Shown one piece after another: positions 44,384-52,201 of a DNA stretch of 64,000 nt (position 1 is its first letter; every line of letters begins with the position of its first letter). The notes under the pieces were generated by a model. It saw only the letters and a program-made list of their open reading frames with translations. It was not told where the DNA came from and did no database searches. The position numbers and the translations under genes were made by a program. Origin of the DNA: Streptomyces djakartensis (GTDB taxonomy: Bacteria > Actinomycetota > Actinomycetes > Streptomycetales > Streptomycetaceae). The DNA lies in contig NZ_BMWE01000017.1 of assembly GCF_014651075.1 (NCBI RefSeq), positions 62,001 to 126,000 on the forward strand, given 5' to 3'.

Positions 44384-44410
44384 CCTCCCGGCGGCCCGGC
44401 GGCGGGGGCG

Positions 44411-45901
44411 CTACACCCCCATGGGGCGGTCGTAGGGCCCGATCGGTGCGTGCAGCGCCGAACTGCCCGTCAGATGGCGGTCGACGGCCGCCGCCACGGC
44501 CCGCCCCTCGGCGATCGCCCAGACGATGAGCGACTGGCCCCGGGCCGCATCCCCGGCGGCGAACACACCGGGCACGTTCGTGGCGAAACCGGCGTCCCGC
44601 GCGATCGTGCCCCGGGGCTCCATGTCCAGCCCGAGCTGGTCGACGAGTCCGTCCTCCCGGTCCGGCCCCGTGAAGCCGAGGGCGAGCAGCACGAGGTCGG
44701 CGGGGAGCGTCCGCCCGGTTCCCTCCAGCGGGCGGCGCCGCGCGTCCACCTCGACCAGGCGCAGCTCCCGCACATGCCCCTCCCCGTCACCGTCGAAACG
44801 CAGCGTGGACGCCGCGAACAGCCGCGCGTCCGCGTCCGCGACCGGGGCCGTCCGCAGGTCACGGGCCTCCTCGTGGGCGGCGGACAACCGGTAGACCCGC
44901 ACCGGATACGTCGGCCAGGGCTCGGTGTCCTCGTCGCGCTCCGGGCCGGGCAGCGCGTAGATGTCCAGCTGGGTCACCGAGGCGGCGCCCTCACGGACGG
45001 CCGTGCCCAGGCAGTCGGCACCGGTGTCGCCGCCGCCGATGATGACGACGTCCTTCCCGGCCGCCGACAGCGGGGAGGTCTCCAGATCCCCCTCGCGCAC
45101 GCGGTTGGCCAGCGGAAGGTACTCCATGGCCTGGTGAACTCCCGTCAGCTCCCGTCCCGGAACGGGCAGTTCACGCCACGCGGTCGCCCCCGTGGCGATC
45201 ACCACGGCGTCGTAGCGAGTCCGCAGCTCGGCCGCCCCGATGTCCCGCCCCACCGCCGTCGACGTACGGAACCTGGTCCCCTCGCCCCGCATCTGCTCCA
45301 GTCGCCGTTCCAGATGCCGCTTCTCCATCTTGAACTCGGGGATGCCGTAGCGCATCAGCCCGCCGGGCCGGTCGTCCCGCTCGTACACGGCGACCGTGTG
45401 GCCGGCCCGGGTGAGCTGCTGGGCCGCGGCCAGTCCGGTGGGCCCCGAGCCGATCACCGCGACCGTCTTGCCCGACAGCCGCTCCGGCGGCCTCGGCGGC
45501 GCGAAGCCCTCCTCCCAGGCCCGGTCGGCGATGGCGCACTCGACGTTCTTGATGGTGACGGCCGGCTGGTTGATCGCCAGCACACACCCCGCCTCGCAGG
45601 GCGCCGGACACAACCGTCCGGTGAACTCCGGGAAGTTGTTCGTGGCGTGCAGCCGGTCGGCCGCCGCCCGCCAGTCCTCCCTGGACACCAGGTCGTTCCA
45701 CTCGGGGATCAGGTTGCCCAGCGGGCAGGCGTCGTGGCAGAAGGGGATGCCGCAGTCCATGCAGCGATCGGCCTGCTTGCTGATGATCGGCAGCAGCGCC
45801 CCGGGGACGTAGACCTCGTCCCAGTCCCGCACGCGCTCCTCGACCGGCCGCCGGGGCCAGTCCTGGCGGGGCGTGTTCATGAAACCCTTGGGATCGCCCA
45901 T
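44411..45901 (-). CDS. gltD: Glutamate synthase small subunit (NADPH-dependent oxidoreductase)
   Basis: 496 residues, the full GltD length. The N-terminal Fer4_20 domain has cysteines CMDCGIPFCHDACPLGN and CPAPCEAGC for two iron-sulfur clusters; two dinucleotide-binding loops follow, VIGSGPTGLAAAQ (FAD) near 150 and VIIGGGDTGADC (NADPH) near 290. The C-terminal TNVPGVFAAGDAARGQSL closes the FAD site. GltD passes electrons from NADPH to GltB. No gltB is adjacent, so the partner must lie elsewhere or this is a paralogue with another partner. ATG at 45901 has AAGGA 9 nt upstream. Confidence 0.93.
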   Translation of the reverse strand: MGDPKGFMNTPRQDWPRRPVEERVRDWDEVYVPGALLPIISKQADRCMDCGIPFCHDACPLGNLIPEWNDLVSREDWRAAADRLHATNNFPEFTGRLCPAPCEAGCVLAINQPAVTIKNVECAIADRAWEEGFAPPRPPERLSGKTVAVIGSGPTGLAAAQQLTRAGHTVAVYERDDRPGGLMRYGIPEFKMEKRHLERRLEQMRGEGTRFRTSTAVGRDIGAAELRTRYDAVVIATGATAWRELPVPGRELTGVHQAMEYLPLANRVREGDLETSPLSAAGKDVVIIGGGDTGADCLGTAVREGAASVTQLDIYALPGPERDEDTEPWPTYPVRVYRLSAAHEEARDLRTAPVADADARLFAASTLRFDGDGEGHVRELRLVEVDARRRPLEGTGRTLPADLVLLALGFTGPDREDGLVDQLGLDMEPRGTIARDAGFATNVPGVFAAGDAARGQSLIVWAIAEGRAVAAAVDRHLTGSSALHAPIGPYDRPMGV

Positions 45902-45979
45902 GGCCGTCTTCCTTGCCTGCGCGGGACGGGCCGTGTGCCGGGCGGCACTCCTTCGGCCACGATACGTCCGCGGCGGCCC

Positions 45980-45997
45980 GCCCGCAGGGCTGCGGGC
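45980..45997 (-). terminator. Hairpin after the DUF1772 gene
   Basis: GCCCGC (45980-45985) pairs with GCGGGC (45992-45997), 6-nt loop, 24 nt downstream of the DUF1772 stop on the minus strand. Confidence 0.4.
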
Positions 45998-46020
45998 AGC
46001 ACGTTCTCGCAGGCCGGGCG

Positions 46021-46500
46021 TCAGGTGAGCGCCAGCACGTACGCCACCGCCGCGCCCGCCGACGCGCCGGTGCGGACGTGGTTCCACATCGTCCACTCCC
46101 GCACGTACGCCGGCCAGTACGCGTCCGCCTCCGCCGTGCCCGGCTCCAGCTTGAGCAGCGTGTCGTTGCGCGGCACGTTCGCGACCACGGTGATCCCGAA
46201 CGAGCCGAACAGGTACAACGCGCTGCCCAGCAGCAGCTCCACCGTCCCCTCGTCCGGCCACAGCACGAACGTCACCACGGCGATCACCGCGCACAGCACG
46301 GCTGTCCCGAGGAAAAGGATCATGAAGGGAGGTGTCACCGCGGCCGTGTTGATCGCGTTCATCGCGGCCACCCCCCGCGCGGGCGGCAGCGTGGCGAGAC
46401 CCCGCATGACGAAGGTCGAGAAGCCGCAGAACACCCCGGCCACCAGGCAGGTTCCGAGCACACCCAGCACCGTCACCACGAAGTACGGTCCGTCGATCAC
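46021..46500 (-). CDS. DUF1772 (anthrone oxygenase-like) membrane protein
   Basis: 159 residues with four membrane segments (TVLGVLGTCLVAGVFCGFSTFV, PFMILFLGTAVLCAVIAVVTFVLW, LLLGSALYLFGSFGITVVANVP and a C-terminal AAVAYVLALT). The motif NVPRNDTL followed by WPAYVREWTMWNHVRT is the DUF1772 signature; fungal and bacterial members include anthrone oxygenases, but most are uncharacterised. GTG start with GGGAGAGG 6 nt upstream. It stands alone on the minus strand. Confidence 0.85.
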   Translation of the reverse strand: MIDGPYFVVTVLGVLGTCLVAGVFCGFSTFVMRGLATLPPARGVAAMNAINTAAVTPPFMILFLGTAVLCAVIAVVTFVLWPDEGTVELLLGSALYLFGSFGITVVANVPRNDTLLKLEPGTAEADAYWPAYVREWTMWNHVRTGASAGAAVAYVLALT

Positions 46501-46715
46501 GTCAGCCTCTCCCGCCCCTCGAGCCGGGATCCTGCCCGGCTCCCTTCCTCACCACAAGTGCATTCCGACTCGGTGACCACGGCCCAGGGGTGTCCGCGAA
46601 GTCCCGCCCGCGACACCCGGCACGCCGAGAGTACGGACCGGGCGCGGAGGGGCCCGCTCGACGCGCCCGCGTCACCGTACGGCCGACCGGGCGCACCGGC
46701 GCGGCGACCTGCCGA

Positions 46716-46735
46716 GGAGCCGCGCGGCCGGCTCC
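46716..46735 (-). terminator. Hairpin after the DUF2293 gene
   Basis: GGAGCCG (46716-46722) and CGGCTCC (46729-46735) form a perfect 7-bp stem with a 6-nt loop, 14 nt after the DUF2293 stop codon. The other bases between 46501 and 46749 show no gene. Confidence 0.5.
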
Positions 46736-46749
46736 CGTGCGCGGCCCCG

Positions 46750-47448
46750 TCACCCCGCCGAACCGAGCCCCGCCTCGGCCCACCCCCGCAGCACCGTCCG
46801 CACCAACGGTGCGATCCGCCGCCGCGCCTCGTGCCGTGGCACACCACTCATCAGCAGCCGGTCGTACGGTGTGTCCAGATGCCGTACGGACGCCACGACC
46901 GCGGCGGTCACCGCCCCCTCGGTCAGGGCCCGGCCCGCCGCACTGCGGCCCACTCGCCCGCTGCCCCGCTCCGAGGCGTGCGCGGCGATGTCCCGGGCCC
47001 GCGCGGCCGGACAGCCGGGAAACAGCCGCCGTATCTCCGCCGCGAACGCCTGAGCGAACAGTTCGTCCTGAGCCGCGCGCCGTCGCGCGTCCCGTACCCG
47101 GCGCCGCCGTCGCGCCTCGGCGTCCGCCAGACACCGCTGCTCGGCCCGCGCGAGCGCCGCCTCCTCGACCAGGACACCCTGCCGCTCGTAACGGCCCTTG
47201 CGCCGGTTGAACCGCACCACCACCGCCGACAGCCCGCTCTCCTCCCGCGATCTGCGCGTCAGCGCGGTGTCGCCCCTCGGCAGGAACACCAGATGCCCGA
47301 GGTCGGCGCAGTCGAGACACCGCGAGGCACCGTCCCCCAGGACCAGCAGAGGCAGCGGCCCCCGCCGGCACTCGGCGCAGTGCCGCCTCTTGAGGGGCTG
47401 GAAGGTGAGAAGGCCGAAGGAGGGCGGGAGCGACGCGCGCGGGACCAT
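46750..47448 (-). CDS. DUF2293 domain protein
   Basis: 232 residues. Two CxxC pairs at the N-terminus (RHCAEC and SRCLDC) suggest a small zinc ribbon. A basic Arg-rich helix follows (DAEARRRRRVRDARRRAAQDELF), then the DUF2293 part (FAAEIRRLFPGCPAARARDIAAHA, ERGSGRVGRSAAGRAL) near the C-terminus. The arrangement looks like a nucleic-acid-binding protein; the role is unknown. ATG at 47448 is the first start consistent with the CxxC region. It is divergent from the uridine-kinase-like gene, with about 65 bp between. Confidence 0.8.
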   Translation of the reverse strand: MVPRASLPPSFGLLTFQPLKRRHCAECRRGPLPLLVLGDGASRCLDCADLGHLVFLPRGDTALTRRSREESGLSAVVVRFNRRKGRYERQGVLVEEAALARAEQRCLADAEARRRRRVRDARRRAAQDELFAQAFAAEIRRLFPGCPAARARDIAAHASERGSGRVGRSAAGRALTEGAVTAAVVASVRHLDTPYDRLLMSGVPRHEARRRIAPLVRTVLRGWAEAGLGSAG

Positions 47449-47515
47449 GTGTGGTGCATTCCCCCTGGGAGCCGCGACACCTCCGTCGGGCCGCGGCTGT
47501 CGCATCATGGGCCGT

Positions 47516-48148
47516 GTGCGACTCGAAGCGATCACCTGGGACCGGCTCGGCGACCTGCTCGCCGAACGTCTGCTCGACCTGAAGCCCGCCGACGGCAGTC
47601 CCTGGCCGCGCGTCGCCTTCGACGGCGCCCCGGCCGCCCGCCCGGGAGATCTCGCCCAGCGCGTCCGTGAGGCACTGCGCGTACGCGGCCGCTCCTCGCT
47701 CGTCGTCGGCACCGAGGGCTTTCTGCGCCCCGCCTCCGTGCGACTGGAGTACGGCCACCGGGACGTGGAGTCCTACTACAGCGGCTGGTACGACACCGGC
47801 GCCCTCTGGCGCGAGGTGTTCGGCCCGCTCGAGGCCGGCGGCGACGGTCGGGTCCTGCCCGACCTGTGGGATCCGGCGGCGGACCGGGCCACCCGCAGCC
47901 CCTACGTCCAGCTCCCGCCCGGTGGCGTGCTGTTGATGCACGGACCGTTCCTCCTTCGGCACTGGTTCCCCTTCGATCTGAGCGTCCACGTCCGGCTGTC
48001 GCCGGGTGCTCTGCGTCGCCGCACGCCCCAGGACGAGCACTGGACCCTCCCGGCCTTCGAGCGCTATGAGCGGGAGACCGGCCCCGCGGAGACGGCCGAC
48101 GTCCTGGTGCGGGCCGACGATCCGCGCCATCCGGCGTGGGGCGGCTGA
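47516..48148 (+). CDS. Uridine-kinase-like protein with a degenerate P-loop
   Basis: 210 residues. It aligns in outline with the nucleoside-kinase fold: the strand WPRVAFDGA stands where kinases have the phosphate loop, then VGTEGFLRPASVRLEYG, VESYYSGWYDTGALWREVFGPL, PPGGVLLMHGPFLL and RLSPGALRRRTPQDE. The expected G-x4-GK-S/T is replaced by DGAPAARPGDLA with no lysine, so normal ATP binding is doubtful. My recollection is that Streptomyces homologues share the substitution, so it is a stable variant rather than damage. The start may be ATG at 47507. Confidence 0.75.
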   Translation: MRLEAITWDRLGDLLAERLLDLKPADGSPWPRVAFDGAPAARPGDLAQRVREALRVRGRSSLVVGTEGFLRPASVRLEYGHRDVESYYSGWYDTGALWREVFGPLEAGGDGRVLPDLWDPAADRATRSPYVQLPPGGVLLMHGPFLLRHWFPFDLSVHVRLSPGALRRRTPQDEHWTLPAFERYERETGPAETADVLVRADDPRHPAWGG

Positions 48149-48195
48149 GGTGCCGCCGGCCTGCCTGGGCGCCGCTCCGTGTGCGGGGGCCGGGC

Positions 48196-48236
48196 GACGC
48201 CGCGAGAATGAAGGACGCCGGGACTCGCGGTGCGTC
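48196..48236 (+). terminator. Hairpin between kinase-like and CBS genes
   Basis: CCGCGAG (48200-48206) pairs with CTCGCGG (48224-48230), extended outward by GACG/CGTC. It can act as a terminator of the upstream gene or as part of the CBS leader. Confidence 0.35.
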
Positions 48237-48274
48237 CCGTGCCGCGCCGGCCGTCCGGCACCGGGAGGTACTTC

Positions 48275-48703
48275 ATGACCACCGCCGGAGACATCATGCA
48301 CCGCGGCGCCCAGTGGATCCCCGCCCACGAGACCCTCGACCGCGCCGCCCAGCTCATGCGTGAACTGAACGTCGGCGCCCTGCCCATCAGCGACGAGAAC
48401 GAGCGGCTCTGCGGGATCCTCACGGACCGCGACATCGTCGTCGGCTGCGTCGCGACGGGCCACGACCCGGCCAGGGTCACGGCGGGCGAGATGGCCAAGG
48501 GCACCCCTCGCTGGATCGACGCCGACGCCGATGTCGGCGAGGTCCTCCGCGAGATGCGGGAGCACCAGATCCGCCGGCTTCCCGTCATCCAGGACAAGCG
48601 TCTGGTCGGCATGATCAGCGAGTCCGACCTGGTCCGGCACCTGGCCGACGACCAGATCGCCTCCTGGGCCGAGGGCGTCTACGCCAGGACCGTGCCGGGC
48701 TGA
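48275..48703 (+). CDS. CBS-domain pair protein
   Basis: 142 residues made of two CBS domains (residues ~8-65 and ~75-135): VGALPISDENERLCGILTDRDIVVGCVATG and IRRLPVIQDKRLVGMISESDLVRHLAD. Such Bateman modules bind adenosine nucleotides and act as stand-alone sensors; Streptomyces has many. The partner is unknown. ATG follows GGGAGG by 7 nt. It converges on corA with a hairpin between. Confidence 0.9.
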   Translation: MTTAGDIMHRGAQWIPAHETLDRAAQLMRELNVGALPISDENERLCGILTDRDIVVGCVATGHDPARVTAGEMAKGTPRWIDADADVGEVLREMREHQIRRLPVIQDKRLVGMISESDLVRHLADDQIASWAEGVYARTVPG

Positions 48704-48704
48704 C

Positions 48705-48723
48705 CCCGCGGGGCATCCGCGGG
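48705..48723. terminator. Hairpin between convergent CBS and corA genes
   Basis: CCCGCGG (48705-48711) pairs with CCGCGGG (48717-48723) across GGCAT. A second CCCCGCGGGG block follows. It lies between two stop codons and could serve both directions. Confidence 0.55.
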
Positions 48724-48746
48724 CACCCCGCGGGCCCCGGCCGTCC

Positions 48747-49874
48747 TCAGAGCCAGCCGCCGCGCCGGAAAGCCCGGTACAGCGTCACGCACGCGACGGA
48801 TATGACGCCGATGACCATGCCGTAGCCGTAGCGCCAGTGCAGTTCCGGCATGTGGTCGAAGTTCATGCCGTACACACCGCAGACCATCGTCGGCACGGCG
48901 ATGATCGCGGCCCACGCCGTGATCTTCCGCATGTCCTCGTTCTGCGCGACCGTGACCTGCGCGAGGTGCGCCTGGAGGATGGAGTTGAGCAGTTCGTCGA
49001 AAGCGGCGATCTGCTCCTTCGCCCGCAGCAGATGGTCCGAGACGTCGCGGAAGTACGCCTGTATCTCCGGGTCGACCGCCCGGATGGGCCGCGTTGCCAG
49101 GTCCTCCAGCGGCCGGCTGAGCGGCACCACCGCCCGCTTCAGCTCCAGGAGTTCACGCTTGAGCTGGTAGATGCGCCCCGGGTCCGCCCGGGCGCCGGTC
49201 TCCGCGAACACGTCGGTCTCGACCTGGTCGATGTCCATCTGCACCGAGTCCGTGACGGTCAGATAGTCGTCCACCACATGGTCCGCGATCGCGTGCAGCA
49301 CCGCGGACGGGCCCTTGGCCAGCTGGTGTGGATCGGACTCCAGCTCCTCGCGCAGCGGGCCCAGCGAGCCGTGCCGGCCGTGCCGCACGGTGATCACGAA
49401 GTCGTGGCCGACGAACACCATGATCTCCCCGGTGTTCACCACCTCGCTGGTGGCCGTGAGTTCCTCGTGCTCCACGTAGCAGACGGTCTTGAACACCGCG
49501 AACAGCGTCTCGCCGTACCGCTCCAGCTTCGGGCGCTGATGGGCCTCGACGGCGTCCTCGACGGCCAGCGGGTGCAGGTCGAAGAGTTCGGCGATGCCCG
49601 CGAACTCCCGGTCGGTGGGCTCGTGCAGGCCGAGCCAGACGAAGCCCTCCCGGCTCTTGCGCACCTGCTCCACGACCTCCACCAGATCGCCGCGCACGGG
49701 GGTGCGCACCCCGTCCCGGTACATCACGCAGTTCACCACCGAGGAGCCCAGTGGGGAGCGGGCCGGGTGACTCAGGTCGACGCGCGGGCGCCGCCGGGCC
49801 AGCCGAGCCACCCTGCGGAGGCCGCCGACCCCACCGAGTCCGGTGACCTTCCGCAGATTCCCTGCCATGGACAT
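48747..49874 (-). CDS. corA: Magnesium/cobalt transporter CorA
   Basis: Mg2+/Co2+ channel of the inner membrane, 375 residues. A large cytoplasmic alpha/beta domain (VWLGLHEPTDREFAGIAELFDLHPLAVEDAVEAHQRPKLE) is followed by long helices and two C-terminal membrane spans joined by the hallmark loop YGMNF (in VCGVYGMNFDHMPE). The start ATG at 49874 has GGGAG 7 nt upstream. The frame is open further upstream, but that part is not CorA-like. The 218 bp up to the divergent methyltransferase show no clear element. Confidence 0.95.
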   Translation of the reverse strand: MSMAGNLRKVTGLGGVGGLRRVARLARRRPRVDLSHPARSPLGSSVVNCVMYRDGVRTPVRGDLVEVVEQVRKSREGFVWLGLHEPTDREFAGIAELFDLHPLAVEDAVEAHQRPKLERYGETLFAVFKTVCYVEHEELTATSEVVNTGEIMVFVGHDFVITVRHGRHGSLGPLREELESDPHQLAKGPSAVLHAIADHVVDDYLTVTDSVQMDIDQVETDVFAETGARADPGRIYQLKRELLELKRAVVPLSRPLEDLATRPIRAVDPEIQAYFRDVSDHLLRAKEQIAAFDELLNSILQAHLAQVTVAQNEDMRKITAWAAIIAVPTMVCGVYGMNFDHMPELHWRYGYGMVIGVISVACVTLYRAFRRGGWL

Positions 49875-50092
49875 CTTGGATCTCCCCGCGTGGGTCTCCT
49901 CGCGCTGTTCCCGCGCCTTGGCGCGCCAGTCTGCCAGGCCCGCGTGAGCTGCGGGTAAGCCTGTGGAAACGGCTCCTTCCGCTTTGTTCCCGGCTGTGGA
50001 CGATGACATCGACGCCGTGCCGGTGCCGTGCGGTTCTCCGTTCCGGAGCGTCGACCACAGTGGACAAGTCGGGCAACTGGGATGATCTCGGC

Positions 50093-50887
50093 ATGATGCG
50101 AACCGATGGGTACCTCCTCGACAACCGGCAGACCGAGGCGGCAGAGCACTACAGCGCCTTCGCCGCTCTCTTCGACCCCACGACGTTCCGGCATCTCGAA
50201 GCGCTCGGAGTCGGATCCGGCTGGCGGTGCTGGGAGGTCGGGGCCGGCAACGTCTCCGTGGTGTCCTGGCTGGCGAAGAAGGTCGGCCCGACCGGACGGG
50301 TCGTGGTGACCGACCCCGACCCCTCACGGCTCGCTCCGGCGCCCCGGCCGCCCGTCCAGACGCTCGTGCACGACCTCTGCCGACGGGTCCCGCCGGGAGA
50401 GGACTTCGACCTGGTGCACGCCCGCCTCGCGCTCGTCCAGGTGGCCGACCGGGAGCGGGCGCTGCGGACCCTGGCCAAGGCGCTGCGCCCCGGCGGCCGC
50501 CTCCTCGTCGAGGACGCCGACCCCACCCTGCAGCCCCTGCTCTGCCCTGACGAGCACGGCCCGGAGCAACAGCTCGCGAACCGGTTGCGGCAGGGCTTCC
50601 GGCGACTGCTCACCGACCGCGGCACCGACCTTCCCTGTGGCCGCACCCTCCCACGCCTGCTCCGGGAAACCGGCCTGACCCGTGTCCAGGCAGACGCCTA
50701 CTTCCCCCTCGCCTCGCCGGCCTGTGCCGCCCTGGAGGCCGTCACCATCCGCCAGATCCGGGACCAGCTGGTCACCGCGGGCCACGCGACGGACCAGGAC
50801 ATCGACCGCCACCTCGCGAACGTCGCGTCCGGCACCCTCGACCTGACGACGGCTCCGATGGTCTCGGCGTGGGGGCGGAAGCCGTAG
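50093..50887 (+). CDS. Class I SAM-dependent methyltransferase
   Basis: 264 residues. SAM site: WRCWEVGAGNVSVVSWLAKKVGPTGRVVVTDPDPSRL, then EDFDLVHARLALVQVADRERAL and LRPGGRLLVEDADPTL, typical of Methyltransf_25/UbiE-like enzymes. The leader YLLDNRQTEAAEHYSAFAALFDPTTFRHLEALG is shared by a group of Streptomyces methyltransferases with unknown substrates. Two ATG codons in a row are possible starts (50093, 50096). Confidence 0.82.
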   Translation: MMRTDGYLLDNRQTEAAEHYSAFAALFDPTTFRHLEALGVGSGWRCWEVGAGNVSVVSWLAKKVGPTGRVVVTDPDPSRLAPAPRPPVQTLVHDLCRRVPPGEDFDLVHARLALVQVADRERALRTLAKALRPGGRLLVEDADPTLQPLLCPDEHGPEQQLANRLRQGFRRLLTDRGTDLPCGRTLPRLLRETGLTRVQADAYFPLASPACAALEAVTIRQIRDQLVTAGHATDQDIDRHLANVASGTLDLTTAPMVSAWGRKP

Positions 50888-51085
50888 CCACAGGAGCCGT
50901 GCGGCTCGGGCCGTCCCGGCCGAGGCCGTCAGTTCTTCTCGGGCAGGACTTGTCCTGGGCTGTTTGATCCGGCCTGCGGGTGCCGGGTTGTCTGGGGTCG
51001 TCGGTTCGGCCCGCGGCCTGGCCTCGTCTCCGGCCGCTGGGTCGGACCCGAGAGGCCGGATCGTCCATAGCCACCAGTTCATCCT

Positions 51086-51166
51086 GGCAGTTCGCCTTCG
51101 GGCGGTGGGCGGGGCCGGTATGCGGCAGTTCGCCTTCGGGTGGTTGGCACGGCCGGGATGCGGCAG
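51086..51166. repeat. Tandem array, 38-bp unit, two copies plus a stub
   Basis: Units start with GGCAGTTCGCCTTCGGG at 51086 and 51124, and a third start GGCAG at 51162. Each full unit contains CGCC-TTCG-GGCG (second copy CGCC-TTCG-GGTG, keeping a G-T pair), a hairpin with the very stable C(UUCG)G loop if transcribed. It lies in the 369-bp gap between the methyltransferase and psuK. I see no gene in that gap. Confidence 0.8.
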
Positions 51167-51256
51167 CAGCCCGCCCGGGGCCGGTGAGCCGTCCCGGGTG
51201 GCGGCCCGGCCCGGGGCGGGTGCCCGGCCGGCTGTGGTCCGCCGGGCGGGCGGTCG

Positions 51257-52201
51257 TCAATCCGGCGGGGGCGGTCTGCCGCCCACCCGTTCGACCGCCC
51301 TCGCACCCGCCCGGCAGCCCTCCTCCGCGGCCTCCTCGGGGCCCGCACCCGAGAGCAGCGCGGCGAGGAACGCGCCGGTGAAGGCGTCACCGGCGCCGGT
51401 GGTGTCCCGTGGCGTCGCCGGTACGGCGGGAACGCGGGCGGACACCTTCCCCGAGCGGGCCACCACCGCCCCCTCGTGGCCCTGTTTGACGACCACCAAC
51501 GGGACGCGCAGACTCAGCTCCGCCGCCGCCTCGGCCGCGTCGGCCAGACCCGTCAGCAGGCACGCCTCGTCCCGGCTCGGCAGCAGGACGTCCACGCCCT
51601 CGACGAGCGCGAGGAAGCGCCCGGCGCCCAGCTGCCCGAGGAAGCCGGCCGACGCCGGGTCCAGGCTCACCGGCACACCACGCGCGCGTGCGGCCCGCAC
51701 CGCCACCGCCACCAGGCCGCGACTCGGTTCCGAGAACAGCAGATAGCCCGACAGATGCAGCCGGGCCACCCCGTCGAGCAACGCGTCCGACCAGTCGGCG
51801 GCTCCCAGCCGCAGCGACGCGCCGCTGTCGGTGAGGAACGTCCGCTCCGCCGAAGCGCCCCCGTCCACCAGACAGATCACCGTGCCGGTCGGCACCTCGG
51901 GGTCGACCACGAGCCGCGGAGCCACCCCATGGGTCAGCAGTTCACGCTCGTGCCAGGCAGCGGCCTCCGCCCCCACACGCCCGAGCAGCCGCACCTCCGC
52001 CGCACCCCGGTGCGCGGCCCAGCACGCCACGTTGGCGCCGGCCCCGCCCGGCACCGTTCCAATCGAGGCGGCCGTGTCCGTCCCGGCCGCGAGCGGTCCC
52101 CGATGCCGCGCGACGACGTCGGTGATGACGTCCCCGACCACCAGCAGCGCACCGGCCCCCGCCGAACGGGCCACGTGCCCCGTGCGGGCGGCCCCGCTCA
52201 T
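51257..52201 (-). CDS. psuK: Pseudouridine kinase-like PfkB carbohydrate kinase
   Basis: 314-residue ribokinase-family (PfkB) enzyme. Signatures: VPGGAGANVACWAAHRG near the N-terminus, and DTTGAGDAFTGAFLAALLSG (PfkB signature 2, anion hole and catalytic Asp) near 275. Because its ATG overlaps the psuG stop (ATGA), it most likely phosphorylates pseudouridine to pseudouridine 5'-phosphate, the substrate of PsuG. As a PfkB protein alone it could also be a ribokinase or adenosine kinase, but the gene pair favours PsuK. Confidence 0.85.
   Translation of the reverse strand: MSGAARTGHVARSAGAGALLVVGDVITDVVARHRGPLAAGTDTAASIGTVPGGAGANVACWAAHRGAAEVRLLGRVGAEAAAWHERELLTHGVAPRLVVDPEVPTGTVICLVDGGASAERTFLTDSGASLRLGAADWSDALLDGVARLHLSGYLLFSEPSRGLVAVAVRAARARGVPVSLDPASAGFLGQLGAGRFLALVEGVDVLLPSRDEACLLTGLADAAEAAAELSLRVPLVVVKQGHEGAVVARSGKVSARVPAVPATPRDTTGAGDAFTGAFLAALLSGAGPEEAAEEGCRAGARAVERVGGRPPPPD

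Noticed and set aside
47516..48148. Uridine-kinase-like gene as a pseudogene
   Set aside because: The frame is intact, codon bias is normal and the rest of the fold is preserved; only the P-loop is altered, so a changed function is more likely than decay.
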